Assembly (NCBI RefSeq): GCF_900176425.1
Contig: NZ_FWXS01000004.1
Span: 237,323-301,322, forward strand
Reading direction: 5' to 3'
Source of the DNA: Moheibacter sediminis
GTDB lineage: Bacteria; Bacteroidota; Bacteroidia; Flavobacteriales; Weeksellaceae
Length of the DNA stretch: 64,000 bases
Each line of letters starts with the position of its first letter. The first letter of the stretch is position 1. Of the stretch, positions 17,143-27,584 are shown piece by piece. The translations under genes and the position numbers were made by a program. The notes under the pieces are model-generated. The model was not told the origin of the DNA. It worked only from the letters and a program-made list of their open reading frames with translations, and did no database searches.

Positions 17143-18654
17143 TTAGAAAAATCCTAATTTATTTTTATCGTATGAAATCAGCATATTTTTAGTTTGACGG
17201 TAATGCCCAAGCATCATTTTGTGGTTTTCACGCCCGATTCCCGACTGTTTGTATCCGCCAAACGGTGCTCCTGCAGGATAAGCATGGTATTGATTTACCC
17301 AAACACGACCCGCCTGAATGGCTCTTGGAACCTGGTACAATTCATGTGCATCACGCGTCCAAACTCCGGCTCCTAAACCGTAAAGCGTATCGTTTGCGAT
17401 TTCGATTGCTTCTTCAACTGTTTTGAAAGTAGTAACTGCGAGAACAGGTCCGAAAATTTCTTCCTGGAAAATTCTCATTTTGTTGTGCCCTTTGAAAAGC
17501 GTCGGTTTGATGTAATATCCGTTTTCCAGATCGCCTTCCAACTTATTCACTTCGCCACCCGTCAAAACTTCAGCACCTTCCTCTTTACCTAATTTGATAT
17601 AATTTTCAATTTTATCGTATTGGATCTTCGATGCCTGCGCACCCATCATCACCGTAGAATCCAAAGGATCGCCAACTTTGATGGCCTCAACTCTTGCGAT
17701 TACTTTTTCGATGAATTTGTCATAAATGTCTTCCTGAATCAATAGTCTGGAAGGACAAGTACAAATTTCCCCTTGGTTAAATGCAAATAATACCGCACCT
17801 TCAACCGCTTTATCCAAGAATGCATCATCTTCATCCATCACGGAATTGAAGAAAATATTTGGAGATTTTCCACCTAATTCCAAAGTAACCGGAATGATGT
17901 TTTCAGTTGCATACTGCATCACCAAACGACCTGTAGGCGTAGAACCTGTAAATGCAGCTTTGGAAACTTTAGGATTGGTAACCAATGCGCGTCCTAATTC
18001 TGCTCCGAAGCCGTTTACGATATTGATCACACCCGCAGGCAATAAATCACCAATCAATTCCATCATTACCAAAATAGAAGTCGGCGTGCTTTCGGCCGGT
18101 TTCAGGATAACACAGTTACCTGCAGCCAAGGCTGGTGCGAGTTTCCAAACCGCCATCAAAATTGGGAAGTTCCAAGGGATAATCTGCGCCACGACACCTA
18201 TTGGTTCATGAACAATTAATGAAACTGTATTTTGATCTAATTCCACATGGGAGCCTTCTTCTGCACGGATGACGCCTGCGAAATAACGGAAATGGTCAAT
18301 AGCCAAAGGAATATCAGCATTCAAAGTTTCACGCACTGCTTTTCCATTGTCGATGGTTTCAACAATTGCAAGGTATTCCAGGTTTTCTTCGATGCGGCCC
18401 GCAATTTTATTTAAAATGATGCTTCTTTCCGTTGCAGAAGTTTTGCCCCAGGTTTTAAAAGCTTCACGCGCAACATTTACTGCTAATTCCAAATCTTCTT
18501 TGGAAGAATGTGCAGCTTTTGTATAAACTTTTCCGTTTACAGGAGAGATGTTATCAAAATATTTCCCCAAGACGGGCGGCGTAAATTTCCCGTCGATATA
18601 ATTGTCATAATGGCTTTTAAATTCCGGCCATTTTTTTACATTTTCGTTGCTCAT
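17143..18654 (-). CDS. NAD-dependent aldehyde dehydrogenase, acetaldehyde (ExaC/AldB-like) type
   Basis: The 503-residue enzyme has the full aldehyde dehydrogenase catalytic set: N162 in IIPWNFPI, general base E259 in [13 protein letters not shown], and nucleophile C298 in [11 protein letters not shown]. Family members oxidise acetaldehyde and similar short aldehydes to acids using NAD(P) in the cytoplasm. The combination with a downstream DUF779 gene and a divergent AraC-type regulator is the typical setting of the ExaC/AldB group. The length is normal. Confidence 0.92.
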   Translation of the reverse strand: MSNENVKKWPEFKSHYDNYIDGKFTPPVLGKYFDNISPVNGKVYTKAAHSSKEDLELAVNVAREAFKTWGKTSATERSIILNKIAGRIEENLEYLAIVETIDNGKAVRETLNADIPLAIDHFRYFAGVIRAEEGSHVELDQNTVSLIVHEPIGVVAQIIPWNFPILMAVWKLAPALAAGNCVILKPAESTPTSILVMMELIGDLLPAGVINIVNGFGAELGRALVTNPKVSKAAFTGSTPTGRLVMQYATENIIPVTLELGGKSPNIFFNSVMDEDDAFLDKAVEGAVLFAFNQGEICTCPSRLLIQEDIYDKFIEKVIARVEAIKVGDPLDSTVMMGAQASKIQYDKIENYIKLGKEEGAEVLTGGEVNKLEGDLENGYYIKPTLFKGHNKMRIFQEEIFGPVLAVTTFKTVEEAIEIANDTLYGLGAGVWTRDAHELYQVPRAIQAGRVWVNQYHAYPAGAPFGGYKQSGIGRENHKMMLGHYRQTKNMLISYDKNKLGFF

Positions 18655-18726
18655 AATTTTATCATTTTTATTTTAAAAAATTAATTTAGTCCAAGTTAGA
18701 CCTAATAAATTTCAAAAAATCAGTCG

Positions 18727-18757
18727 ATTTGTGTCAAAAAATATTAAATTAGTGTCA
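18727..18757 (+). promoter_or_regulatory. Candidate AraC-type operator: two direct repeats
   Basis: ATTTGTGTCA at 18727-18736 and ATTAGTGTCA at 18748-18757 are direct repeats 21 bp apart, two turns of the helix. They lie between the divergent aldehyde dehydrogenase and AraC-type regulator genes, where such a regulator would bind. Confidence 0.5.
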
Positions 18758-18784
18758 TCGATACACTTTTAAAAAATTAGGAAA

Positions 18785-19687
18785 ATGAATTCATCCGTCA
18801 GGAAGATATATGAAGAGGGAAAAGTGATCACTCCGATCGAAAATCAAATCAGTTTTCATACCAATGAATTGGACTTGCATCTTTTTGAAACCAAGGCGAG
18901 CACTTACGGTTTTGAACTGGCATTTGATGAAATGTCATTGATTACGATGCTTTCCGGTAAAAAAGTAATGCATTTTAAAGACAATCATTCGTTTGAGTTT
19001 TTACCGGAAGAATCTTTGGTTTTGGACAAGAGCCAGGCGATGAACATTGATTTTCCGGAAGCAGATGACGAGAATCCTACTCGTTGTATGGCATTGATTA
19101 TTTCTCCAGATGAGGTTCGCGATACGCTTTTGATGGTGAATGAAACAACTCCGAAAATAGAAAATGGTGAATGGTCACTGGATATTTCGACCATTAAATT
19201 TGAAAATGACCAAATTTTAAGTAAAAATATTGAACGTATCATTTTATTGGCTTCGTCCAATAATCAATACCGTGAAGCTTTGGGGAAATTGATGACGAAA
19301 GAATTAATAATCAATCTTTTACAATCCAAAGCACGGAATTTACTTTTGAAAGAAACGAACTCACTGGCATCCAATAATCAGCTTGCATTTGCCATCAATT
19401 ACATAAGAGATAACCAGCACAAATCTTTGACGGTTGATGAGGTTGCAGACAAAGCCTATATGAGCAAATCTACATTTCACAGGCATTTCAAGCGTGAAAT
19501 CGGCATCACTCCGAACGAGTTTATTTTATCTGAAAAAATTAAAAAAGCCAAATATTTACTGAGAAGCACGAAACAATCCGTTTCTGAAATCGCTTATTCG
19601 TTAGCATTTGCATCACCGAGTCAATTCATTAAACATTTCAAAAGTTTCACGGGACTGACGCCATTAAAATTCAAACAAAAGTCTTGA
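18785..19687 (+). CDS. AraC-family transcriptional regulator
   Basis: The 300-residue protein has an N-terminal AraC_N-type ligand-sensing domain (about 1-190) and a C-terminal double helix-turn-helix of AraC type at about 200-300: DEVADKAYMSKSTFHRHFKR and VSEIAYSLAFASPSQFIKHF with the family ending FTGLTPLKFKQ. It is divergent from the aldehyde dehydrogenase gene with a 130-bp region between, and probably activates that gene in response to an aldehyde or alcohol; this target is inferred from position and the repeats in the gap. Confidence 0.92.
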   Translation: MNSSVRKIYEEGKVITPIENQISFHTNELDLHLFETKASTYGFELAFDEMSLITMLSGKKVMHFKDNHSFEFLPEESLVLDKSQAMNIDFPEADDENPTRCMALIISPDEVRDTLLMVNETTPKIENGEWSLDISTIKFENDQILSKNIERIILLASSNNQYREALGKLMTKELIINLLQSKARNLLLKETNSLASNNQLAFAINYIRDNQHKSLTVDEVADKAYMSKSTFHRHFKREIGITPNEFILSEKIKKAKYLLRSTKQSVSEIAYSLAFASPSQFIKHFKSFTGLTPLKFKQKS

Positions 19688-19712
19688 TTTTGGTTTGTGT
19701 AGTGTAACTTTG
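19684..19712 (+). promoter_or_regulatory. hemB promoter
   Basis: TTG at 19684-19686 and TAACTTTG at 19705-19712 are spaced by 18 nt and fit the Bacteroidota -33/-7 pattern. The hemB ATG is 21 nt downstream; the -33 element overlaps the last codons of the AraC-type gene. Confidence 0.65.
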
Positions 19713-19721
19713 CCCGTTTAA

Positions 19722-20723
<1,002 letters not shown>

Positions 20724-20753
20724 TTTTATATATTTAAATTAATTCTTTCAAAT

Positions 20754-21299
20754 TTGAAATCAGCAAAACTTCAAAATACAATTTCAGAAGCCCGAAAGGG
20801 AAAAAGACAAGCGCAAAATGTCTTGATGGATTTATTTTGGATGAATGTATATAATTACGTCAACTCCAAAATCCAAAATGAGGACGAAGCAGAAGATATT
20901 GCCATCGAAACTTTTACCAAAGTTTTTGCGAAGCTGAAATTGTACAATTCAGACTTTGATTTCAAGACTTGGGTAGTTTCCATCGCTCACAATACGATGA
21001 TTGACCACATCAGAAAATCGCCAGAATTGCAGATTTCGCTCGATGATGAAAATTATTTCATTGAAATTCAGGAAGATTTACCTACACCCGAGGAATCATT
21101 GATACAAAAACAAGCCAACGATGCTTTCGACCAAAACATCCAAAAGTTAAAGCCGGAATACCGCAGAATCATTGAACTTCGTTATTTGGAAGATAAAACT
21201 TATAAAGAAATTGCTGACGAATTGCAGCTTTCTATGGCAAATGTAAAAGTAAGACTTCTGCGCGCGCGACAATTGTTGCAGGAAATATTAAAGGGATAG
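20754..21299 (+). CDS. Sigma-70 family (ECF-type) RNA polymerase sigma factor
   Basis: The 181-residue protein has region 2 (NEDEAEDIAIETFTKVFAKL and TWVVSIAHNTMIDHIRKS) and region 4 (LKPEYRRIIELRYLEDKTYK with the helix-turn-helix ADELQLSMANVKVRLLRARQ). It starts with TTG at 20754; no upstream ATG is available. It is 30 nt downstream of hemB on the same strand and no anti-sigma gene follows, which sets it apart from the unit at 13.4-15.8 kb. Similar stand-alone sigma factors are common in Flavobacteriales; its targets are unknown. Confidence 0.9.
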   Translation: MKSAKLQNTISEARKGKRQAQNVLMDLFWMNVYNYVNSKIQNEDEAEDIAIETFTKVFAKLKLYNSDFDFKTWVVSIAHNTMIDHIRKSPELQISLDDENYFIEIQEDLPTPEESLIQKQANDAFDQNIQKLKPEYRRIIELRYLEDKTYKEIADELQLSMANVKVRLLRARQLLQEILKG

Positions 21300-21457
21300 T
21301 TTTGAGTTTTTTTATTTAACTATTTTGTATTGATTTTGAATAAGATATGATTTGTCAAATATTTTAACTGTTGATAACTTTGTTAATTATTTGTTGATAT
21401 CTGTACTAATTTTTAAATTTATACGTTTTAATTTTATAAAATTGAAAGTTAGGGAAT

Positions 21458-21991
21458 ATGAAATCAGGAAAATTTTACATTATTTTTATTATTTTAATTT
21501 CAATAACTGCTTGTAATTCAGGTAAAAGTGTTTCTTATAAATCTTCTGAATATAAAAGGAAAAAAGAAGTCAAGCCTCCAAAACCTTCTCGCGAAGACAA
21601 TCATAAAATAGCCAAAGAAGCCAACTCTGTACTTAAAGAAGCGTACAAATTTTTAGGAACGCCTTATAAATATGGAGGTACAACAAGTTCAGGTTTAGAT
21701 TGTTCAGGGTTGGTAATCAATTCATTTCAAGCAATTGGATTTCAAATGCCGAGAATTTCCCGAGACCAAGCAGACCAAGGAAAAGAGATAAAATTGAGAG
21801 ACGCAAAAGAAGGAGATTTGGTTTTCTTTTCTACATCAGGTTCGCGAATCAACCATGTAGGAATTGTTGAAAATGTAAAAAACGGAGAAGTATTTTTCAT
21901 TCATTCATCTACTTCCAAAGGCGTGATTGTTAGCTCAATCGAAGAAACTTATTGGAACAAACGTTTTGTGAAAGCAACCCGGGTCTTGTAA
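21458..21991 (+). CDS. NlpC/P60 (C40) cell-wall peptidase lipoprotein
   Basis: The 177-residue protein has a lipoprotein signal with lipobox ITAC (Cys 19), a basic linker, and an NlpC/P60 domain at about 55-177 with catalytic C82 in GLDCSGLV, H133 in INHVGIV and H149 in FFIHSS. Enzymes of this family cut peptide bonds in peptidoglycan stem peptides. It is predicted to be anchored in a membrane and face the periplasm. It follows the sigma factor by 158 bp in an AT-rich gap and has its own weak hairpin downstream. Confidence 0.92.
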   Translation: MKSGKFYIIFIILISITACNSGKSVSYKSSEYKRKKEVKPPKPSREDNHKIAKEANSVLKEAYKFLGTPYKYGGTTSSGLDCSGLVINSFQAIGFQMPRISRDQADQGKEIKLRDAKEGDLVFFSTSGSRINHVGIVENVKNGEVFFIHSSTSKGVIVSSIEETYWNKRFVKATRVL

Positions 21992-22003
21992 ATTTAAACT
22001 TGT

Positions 22004-22018
22004 GTCATTCTAAATGAC
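22004..22018 (+). terminator. Short perfect hairpin after the NlpC/P60 gene
   Basis: GTCATT-CTA-AATGAC is a perfect 6-bp stem followed by TTTT, 12 nt after the stop. It is a weak terminator at best and is also the edge of a dispersed intergenic element whose related stretch continues to about 22094. Confidence 0.4.
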
Positions 22019-22097
22019 TTTTAATGAAATAAAGAATAAAATCCTAGACTTCGTTTCCCCTCTTAAGCTCAAATCTTCTTTGTCGGAATAACAAAAA

Positions 22098-23774
22098 TTA
22101 TAATTTCAAAAAATTAAAATAATCTCTTTGAATTTGTGCATTTTCGATGATCGAAGTGTTGATTTCCAGTATTTTTGGTTTTTCTGATTGGAGATAAAAT
22201 TCTTCCAAAGAAAGCTTTAAATCTTCCAGATTATTTACATTTTCATATTCAAACCCAAACATTTTTGCCAAGTTTTCAGCGGTTAAATGATGACGTGTTT
22301 CAAAAACAGATTCCACAACACCTGAATTTTCAGGTCCCGGAATGATTTTGAAAATATTTCCTCCGCCATTATTTATTATAATTATTCTGAAATTTTTAGG
22401 AATGTAATTGTTCCACAACGCATTGCTGTCGTAGAAAAAACTGATATCACCCGTTACCATAACCGTCGGTTTTTGGCTTGCAATTGCTGCTCCGATGGAA
22501 GTGGATGTACTGCCGTCAATTCCGCTTGTGCCACGGTTACAAAAAATTTCGTTAGAAGAATTGTGGTCAAAAAGCTGCGCATAACGGATTCCTGATGAGT
22601 TTCCATAATGAATCTGCCAGTTTTCAGGATAAGTTTTGATCAGTTCTTCGAAAACAGTCAAATCTGAAAATGCTGTTTTTTGGAGAAATTCATCGTGTTT
22701 AGTTTGATGTGAATTTCTGATTTCATTCCAAATTTTGTAATAATTGCTTTCTTTTTTCTGAACTTTTAGATTAAATTCTTCGATAAATTTTACCGGATTG
22801 ATTTTTATTTCATTTGTTAAACATTGGTAAGTATCTGGCTGCCAAAATTCATCTAAATGCCAATGAAACTGCGGCTTATGCGTTCTTATGAAAGATTTTA
22901 TCTTTTTGGAAATTACATTTTGTCCGATGGTAATTAACAAATCAGGACGAAGTTTTTCCAAATCTGTTTCATTTAAAGGAAAAATTACCTGATCAATTTT
23001 ATTGAAAAATCTTTGTGAATATAAATTGGAAGTAGTTTCTGTCAAAACAACAACAGAATCATCATCCGCCAATTCACTTAATAGTCGATTTAATTTGTCA
23101 TCCGGAAACTGCATTCCAACGAGAATTAGTTTCTTTTCAACTGAATTCCAAATCGTTGAAAATTCATTGAAATCAAATTCTATATTCTGTTTTTCAGGGA
23201 TTTCAAATTTATCAAATTGGATGTCAATTGTGTTTTGAAATTCATACAAAGGTTCGGAAAACGGCATATTAATGTGCACCGGACCGAAATCATGCATACA
23301 AGATTTAATCGTTTTTTTTATCAATCCTAGGTTATCCGTAAGGATTTCAGTAGATTCATCTTCAGATAATTGAGTGTTATGGTAGGAGTGAAGCTCAAAC
23401 AGATTTTTCTGACGAATGGTTTGTCCGTCGAAATTATCGACCAAATGTTCCGGACGGTCAGCTGTCAAAACAATCAAGGGAATATTTTGGTAAAAAGCCT
23501 CTGTCACGGCCGGATAATAATTGGCTGCAGCAGAGCCTGAAGTACAGCAAAGTACCACCGGTTTTCTGATTTGCTGTGCCATTCCCAAAGCTACAAATCC
23601 AGCCGAGCGTTCGTCAACAATGCTATACGTTTTGAAGTGAGGGTGGTGCGTGAAATGCGTTGAGAGCGCGCCGTTTCGCGAGCCTGGAGAAAGCACGATA
23701 TGTTCAATTCCAAAAGCTAGCAAAGTTTCTGCGAGCAATTGTACGTTGAGTTTTTTAGAAAATTTTTGAGCCAA
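22098..23774 (-). CDS. menD: 2-succinyl-5-enolpyruvyl-6-hydroxy-3-cyclohexene-1-carboxylate synthase
   Basis: The 558-residue thiamine-diphosphate enzyme catalyses the first committed step of menaquinone synthesis from isochorismate and 2-oxoglutarate. It has the MenD start LLAETLLAFGIEHIVLSPGS with R-N-G following, VVLCCTSGSAAANYYPAVTE, and the cofactor motif MVTGDISFFYDSNALWN. It lies alone, not beside other men genes. It has a clean -7 box 22 nt upstream of its start. Confidence 0.96.
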   Translation of the reverse strand: MAQKFSKKLNVQLLAETLLAFGIEHIVLSPGSRNGALSTHFTHHPHFKTYSIVDERSAGFVALGMAQQIRKPVVLCCTSGSAAANYYPAVTEAFYQNIPLIVLTADRPEHLVDNFDGQTIRQKNLFELHSYHNTQLSEDESTEILTDNLGLIKKTIKSCMHDFGPVHINMPFSEPLYEFQNTIDIQFDKFEIPEKQNIEFDFNEFSTIWNSVEKKLILVGMQFPDDKLNRLLSELADDDSVVVLTETTSNLYSQRFFNKIDQVIFPLNETDLEKLRPDLLITIGQNVISKKIKSFIRTHKPQFHWHLDEFWQPDTYQCLTNEIKINPVKFIEEFNLKVQKKESNYYKIWNEIRNSHQTKHDEFLQKTAFSDLTVFEELIKTYPENWQIHYGNSSGIRYAQLFDHNSSNEIFCNRGTSGIDGSTSTSIGAAIASQKPTVMVTGDISFFYDSNALWNNYIPKNFRIIIINNGGGNIFKIIPGPENSGVVESVFETRHHLTAENLAKMFGFEYENVNNLEDLKLSLEEFYLQSEKPKILEINTSIIENAQIQRDYFNFLKL

Positions 23775-23796
23775 AACTGAAATTCTTATTGAATAG

Positions 23797-23804
23797 CAAA
23801 TGTA
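23797..23804 (-). promoter_or_regulatory. -7 box of menD
   Basis: TACATTTG on the minus strand matches TAnnTTTG; the menD ATG (23774) is 22 nt downstream. Confidence 0.55.
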
Positions 23805-23877
23805 CTTTGAATTTTATAAATTAATAATTTGGAATTTGTATTTTAGCAATCATTAAAAACAACTCACACTTGACGAA

Positions 23878-24555
23878 ATGATTATAGGAAACGGACTCGT
23901 AGCCAATGCTTTTAGAGAACATGATAGAGAAAATGTAGTGTTTTTCGCGTCCGGTGTTTCTAACTCTTTAGAAAAAGACGAAGCCCAATTTCAGCGTGAG
24001 GAAGATTTAATTCGAAAAACCATTTCAGAAAATCCTGATGTGTTGTTTGTTTATTTCAGCTCATGCAGCATCTATGATTCTTCCAAAATTGACAGTCATT
24101 ATGTAAACCATAAATTAAATATGGAACACCTTATTGCGACAGAAAATGATAAATATTTGATAGCAAGAGTCAGTAATGCCGTAGGAAAAGGAGGTAATCA
24201 GAATACTTTGATTAACTATTTGATCAATTCAATTCAAAATCAAGTTGAAATTAAAGTCCATATAGATGCAACACGCAATCAGATTGATGTTTATGATGTG
24301 ACGCAAATTATTTTAGGTTTAATTGACTCTAATAAATTGAATAAAATTGTCAACGTTGCGTATGTAAACAATTATCCGATCTTGGAAATTATAACAATTG
24401 TGGAGGAATTTTTGGGTAAGAAAGGAAATTTAATTCTCGAGAAAAAAGGACAGGGTTATTCTATAGATATTCCCGATGCGATGGGATATTTCAAACAAAA
24501 TAATCTACTTGACAGGGAGAAATACCTTCAGGGAATTTTACAAAAATATTATTAG
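23878..24555 (+). CDS. Small NAD(P)-binding SDR-type epimerase/reductase-like protein
   Basis: The 225-residue protein looks like a compact extended short-chain dehydrogenase of the sugar epimerase type. It begins with a Rossmann-like MIIGNGLVANAF, has FVYFSSCSIYDSS in place of the usual SSxxVYG strand, and YVNHKLNMEHL in place of YxxxK. It is shorter than typical sugar epimerases (300-350 residues), mainly at the C-terminus. It sits at the edge of the polysaccharide locus, so a role in nucleotide-sugar modification is likely but the substrate is unknown. Its end overlaps the convergent GT2 gene by 4 nt. Confidence 0.7.
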   Translation: MIIGNGLVANAFREHDRENVVFFASGVSNSLEKDEAQFQREEDLIRKTISENPDVLFVYFSSCSIYDSSKIDSHYVNHKLNMEHLIATENDKYLIARVSNAVGKGGNQNTLINYLINSIQNQVEIKVHIDATRNQIDVYDVTQIILGLIDSNKLNKIVNVAYVNNYPILEIITIVEEFLGKKGNLILEKKGQGYSIDIPDAMGYFKQNNLLDREKYLQGILQKYY

Positions 24556-25559
24556 AATTTTCTTTCGTAGCGCCATTTGTAAACCTTAAAGCCTATTTCG
24601 ACGGGGAGATTTTGGAAAAGATTTGTTTTTTTTAACTTGGTTGTGAATTCGTCTGAAAAGTAATCAGAAACAGAAAGTTGGGGAGATTTCTTGAGTCGGT
24701 TGTAATTTTGTTTCCAATAAGTTTCGTCATTTCTCATTGATTTCCACTGCATTCGCAAAGTAGTGTCTTTGAAGCTAATCAATTTCTTTTTGATTAATTG
24801 TTTGCGTTTGGCATTAGATTTCTGATATTCTTTTGTAAACCATTCTGCAATGGTTTGATGATTTTCGAAATTCTTTTTTGTGCGGTTGAATATGACAGAG
24901 TCACCATGCAGATAATATAAATAGGTAATTTCCTCTGTAATTGCAATCGTTTCTACTTGCAGCATTAGGTGGAAAAACCACAATTCATCCTGAGCATACA
25001 GACCTGGGATAAAATAAATTTTATTTTCTTTTATGAAGTCAGCTTTAAAGAGCTTATTCCAGGATGGTACCGGGAATTCATCGTTACAGTAAGCTTCGAA
25101 AATCTCTTCATTTCCTGAATAATACTTCTTTTTAGCGTTGGTAGGAAATCCAAAATCTTTGATAGAATTATCAAAAGTATTGATCCACCTATTTTGCGCA
25201 ATAATTAACTGAGCATCTGTTTCAGTTGCTGTGTTGACTAATACTTCAATGCAGTTTTCTGTGATTTCATCATCGCTATCCAGGAAAAAAATGTATTTTC
25301 CTTGAGAATTATCTATTCCGGTATTTCTGACAACTGATAACCCTTGGTTTTCAGAATGATGAATTAATTTGATATTTAACTCAAGATTTTCTTGTATAAA
25401 TTTTTCAGTTATTTGTACACTTTCATCAGGTGTACAATCATTTACAAGAATGATTTCTAAATTTTTATATGTTTGATTTTTAACTGATTCCAAACAACGT
25501 AAAATGTATTTTTCACATTTAAAAACAGGAATATTGATCGAAACTAAAGGTAGATTCAT
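24552..25559 (-). CDS. GT2 family glycosyltransferase
   Basis: From the ATG at 25559 this is a 335-residue GT-A-fold transferase: VSINIPVFKCEKYILRCLES at the start, VNDCTPDESV, and the metal-binding motif FFLDSDDE. GT2 enzymes add a sugar from a nucleotide donor to the growing repeat unit at the inner membrane face. The frame is open to 25616, but the earlier start would overlap the epimerase gene and add residues not found in the family, so 25559 is preferred. It is co-oriented with the epimerase gene, 10 nt downstream. Confidence 0.88.
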   Translation of the reverse strand: MNLPLVSINIPVFKCEKYILRCLESVKNQTYKNLEIILVNDCTPDESVQITEKFIQENLELNIKLIHHSENQGLSVVRNTGIDNSQGKYIFFLDSDDEITENCIEVLVNTATETDAQLIIAQNRWINTFDNSIKDFGFPTNAKKKYYSGNEEIFEAYCNDEFPVPSWNKLFKADFIKENKIYFIPGLYAQDELWFFHLMLQVETIAITEEITYLYYLHGDSVIFNRTKKNFENHQTIAEWFTKEYQKSNAKRKQLIKKKLISFKDTTLRMQWKSMRNDETYWKQNYNRLKKSPQLSVSDYFSDEFTTKLKKTNLFQNLPVEIGFKVYKWRYERKF

Positions 25560-25569
25560 TCTTTCAAAA

Positions 25570-26625
25570 CTAATTAACCTTAAAGAAATCTTTGTACCAA
25601 TCGACAAACTGATCAATTCCGTCCTGAATGGAAGTCTGAGGTTTGTAGTCTAAATCGCGAATCAGATCTGAAACATCGGCATACGTACTTGGTACATCTC
25701 CTGCTTGAATAGGCAGCATATTTTTCTCGGCAGTTTTTCCGATTTTTTGCTCCAAAGCTGTGATGAAATCCATCAATTTTACAGGATTATTATTTCCGAT
25801 ATTGTAAATTTTATAGGGAGCGGAAGAAACTGAGGCATCGTCTGAATTTGGATTCCAATCAGGATTTTCCTTTGGTGGATTGTCATTTACACGGACAATT
25901 CCTTCAACAATATCATCAACATAAGTAAAATCACGCTGCATTTCACCATGGTTGAAAACATCAATTGGTTTATTTTCAAAAATTGCTTTTGTGAATAAAA
26001 ATAGTGCCATATCAGGTCTTCCCCAGGGACCATAAACGGTAAAGAAACGCAATCCTGTAGTAGGGATTTTGAACAAATGACTGTAGGTATGCGCCATCAA
26101 TTCATTGGCTTTTTTACTAGCAGCGTATAAGCTGATTGGATGATCCACATTGTCTTTCGTAGAAAAAGGCTGAGATTCATTTAAGCCATAAACACTTGAA
26201 CTGCTTGCGTAAGTAAGGTGTTTTATATTATGATGACGGCAACATTCTAAAATATTTAGAAAACCAGTTATGTTTGAATCCATATAAACCTGTGGATTGG
26301 TCAGAGAATATCGTACTCCGGCTTGCGCAGCCAGGTTTATAACCTTGTCAAATTTTTGTTCAGCAAATAATTTTTCTAATCCTTCTCTATCTTCTAGATT
26401 TAATTGTATAAATTGATAATTAGAATCCGTTTTACTTTGGATTAATTTGCCATATTTAATCTCATCTTTATCGATTCCAGTCATTTCCACACGACCATAT
26501 TTTACACGGATGTCATAATAGTCATTAATGGAATCAAGTCCAAAAATTTGCTCTCCGCGCTTTAGTAATTTGTTTGCAAGATGGAATCCGATAAATCCGG
26601 CGGTTCCGGTGATGAGTATCTTCAT
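25570..26625 (-). CDS. UDP-glucuronate 4-epimerase-like SDR enzyme
   Basis: The 351-residue protein is an extended SDR sugar epimerase with [15 protein letters not shown] at 7-21, SSSSVYG at 141-147 and the catalytic Y167/K171 in YAASKK. The insertion with [21 protein letters not shown] and [14 protein letters not shown] resembles UDP-glucuronate 4-epimerases, which make UDP-galacturonate. It probably supplies a uronic acid donor for the adjacent polysaccharide locus. The promoter faces away from the main glycosyltransferase run. Confidence 0.85.
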   Translation of the reverse strand: MKILITGTAGFIGFHLANKLLKRGEQIFGLDSINDYYDIRVKYGRVEMTGIDKDEIKYGKLIQSKTDSNYQFIQLNLEDREGLEKLFAEQKFDKVINLAAQAGVRYSLTNPQVYMDSNITGFLNILECCRHHNIKHLTYASSSSVYGLNESQPFSTKDNVDHPISLYAASKKANELMAHTYSHLFKIPTTGLRFFTVYGPWGRPDMALFLFTKAIFENKPIDVFNHGEMQRDFTYVDDIVEGIVRVNDNPPKENPDWNPNSDDASVSSAPYKIYNIGNNNPVKLMDFITALEQKIGKTAEKNMLPIQAGDVPSTYADVSDLIRDLDYKPQTSIQDGIDQFVDWYKDFFKVN

Positions 26626-26641
26626 ATTTAAGATTTTGATG

Positions 26642-26649
26642 CAAATATA
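26642..26649 (-). promoter_or_regulatory. -7 box of the epimerase gene
   Basis: TATATTTG on the minus strand matches TAnnTTTG; the start codon at 26625 is 16 nt downstream. Confidence 0.55.
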
Positions 26650-26700
26650 TACATCTCTGCTGATAGTTTAATTATCTATTCCGCAACCAAGAAATAACTG

Positions 26701-26708
26701 TATATTTG
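26701..26708 (+). promoter_or_regulatory. -7 box of the main polysaccharide gene run
   Basis: TATATTTG matches TAnnTTTG and lies 28 nt before the first plus-strand glycosyltransferase gene. No other clear promoter box is seen until 40428, so it may drive the whole 13-gene run. Confidence 0.55.
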
Positions 26709-26736
26709 TACCGACCTTTTGATTAATTCATAACCT

Positions 26737-27576
26737 ATGAATGAAAACCTACCACTTTTCTCAATTTTAATTGCTCATTATAACAATTGGGATTACTTTC
26801 AAGATTGTTATAAAAGCATATTATCACAGACTTATAAAAATTACGAAATAGTAATAGTAGATGATTTCTCTACTGACGATTCTTACAATCAATTAGTGGG
26901 TTTAGCCCAGAAAGATTCTAAAATAACTTTGGTAAGGAATCATGTGAATAAAGGAGTTGGATTTACTAAAAAAAAGTGCATCGACCTTTCAAAAGGAGAA
27001 ATTTGTGGTTTTTTAGATCCTGATGATGCACTTATTCCTACAGCATTGGAAGAAGTAATGAATATGTACAAGCTACATGATAAAAATGGAGTGGTGTATT
27101 CGAAAATGATGCTTTGTGATAAAAATTTAAACCCCGACAAACCATTTTCCAGAGCAAAAAAAATTACCAACGGAGACAAATGGTTTTTTAATATAGACAC
27201 TAATGTAGCACATTTTTTTACATTTAAAAAAGCTGAGTATTATAAAACTTTAGGGATTGATGAAGCATTGAGGTCAGCAGAAGATCAGGATTTGTATCTC
27301 AAATTATATGAAGTAACGAATTTCTATTTCATAGATAAATGTTTGTATTTGTATAGATTACATTCAGATGGTATTTCTCAGGCAAGTCAAAAACTGGCTG
27401 CGAAGGACTATTTCAAACAAGTGTTGAGAGATGCCTTTGAAAGAAGAAATATAACTGTATTAAATGGGCATTATGTTGCAGAATTAGACAATGCTCAACT
27501 ATACAGTGCAGTGGTAATTAACCACAATAAATTATCGTCTAAACTGCTAAGGAAAATCAGAACTTTTTTATCCTAA
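26737..27576 (+). CDS. GT2 family glycosyltransferase
   Basis: The 279-residue GT-A transferase starts with FSILIAHYNNWDYFQDCYKS, has IVDDFSTDDS and the metal-binding GFLDPDDALIP, and ends shortly after the catalytic domain without membrane helices. It likely adds one sugar to a lipid-linked repeat unit; donor and acceptor are unknown. It is the first gene of the plus-strand run and is separated from the next by 8 nt. Confidence 0.9.
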   Translation: MNENLPLFSILIAHYNNWDYFQDCYKSILSQTYKNYEIVIVDDFSTDDSYNQLVGLAQKDSKITLVRNHVNKGVGFTKKKCIDLSKGEICGFLDPDDALIPTALEEVMNMYKLHDKNGVVYSKMMLCDKNLNPDKPFSRAKKITNGDKWFFNIDTNVAHFFTFKKAEYYKTLGIDEALRSAEDQDLYLKLYEVTNFYFIDKCLYLYRLHSDGISQASQKLAAKDYFKQVLRDAFERRNITVLNGHYVAELDNAQLYSAVVINHNKLSSKLLRKIRTFLS

Positions 27577-27584
27577 GTTTTCAT

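Noticed and set aside
16690..18654. Aldehyde dehydrogenase locus as a novel system
   Set aside because: The combination of ExaC/AldB-type dehydrogenase, DUF779 and AraC regulator is a known arrangement.
25560..25616. Longer N-terminus for the GT2 protein at 24552-25559
   Set aside because: It overlaps the epimerase gene and adds residues not found in GT2 proteins.
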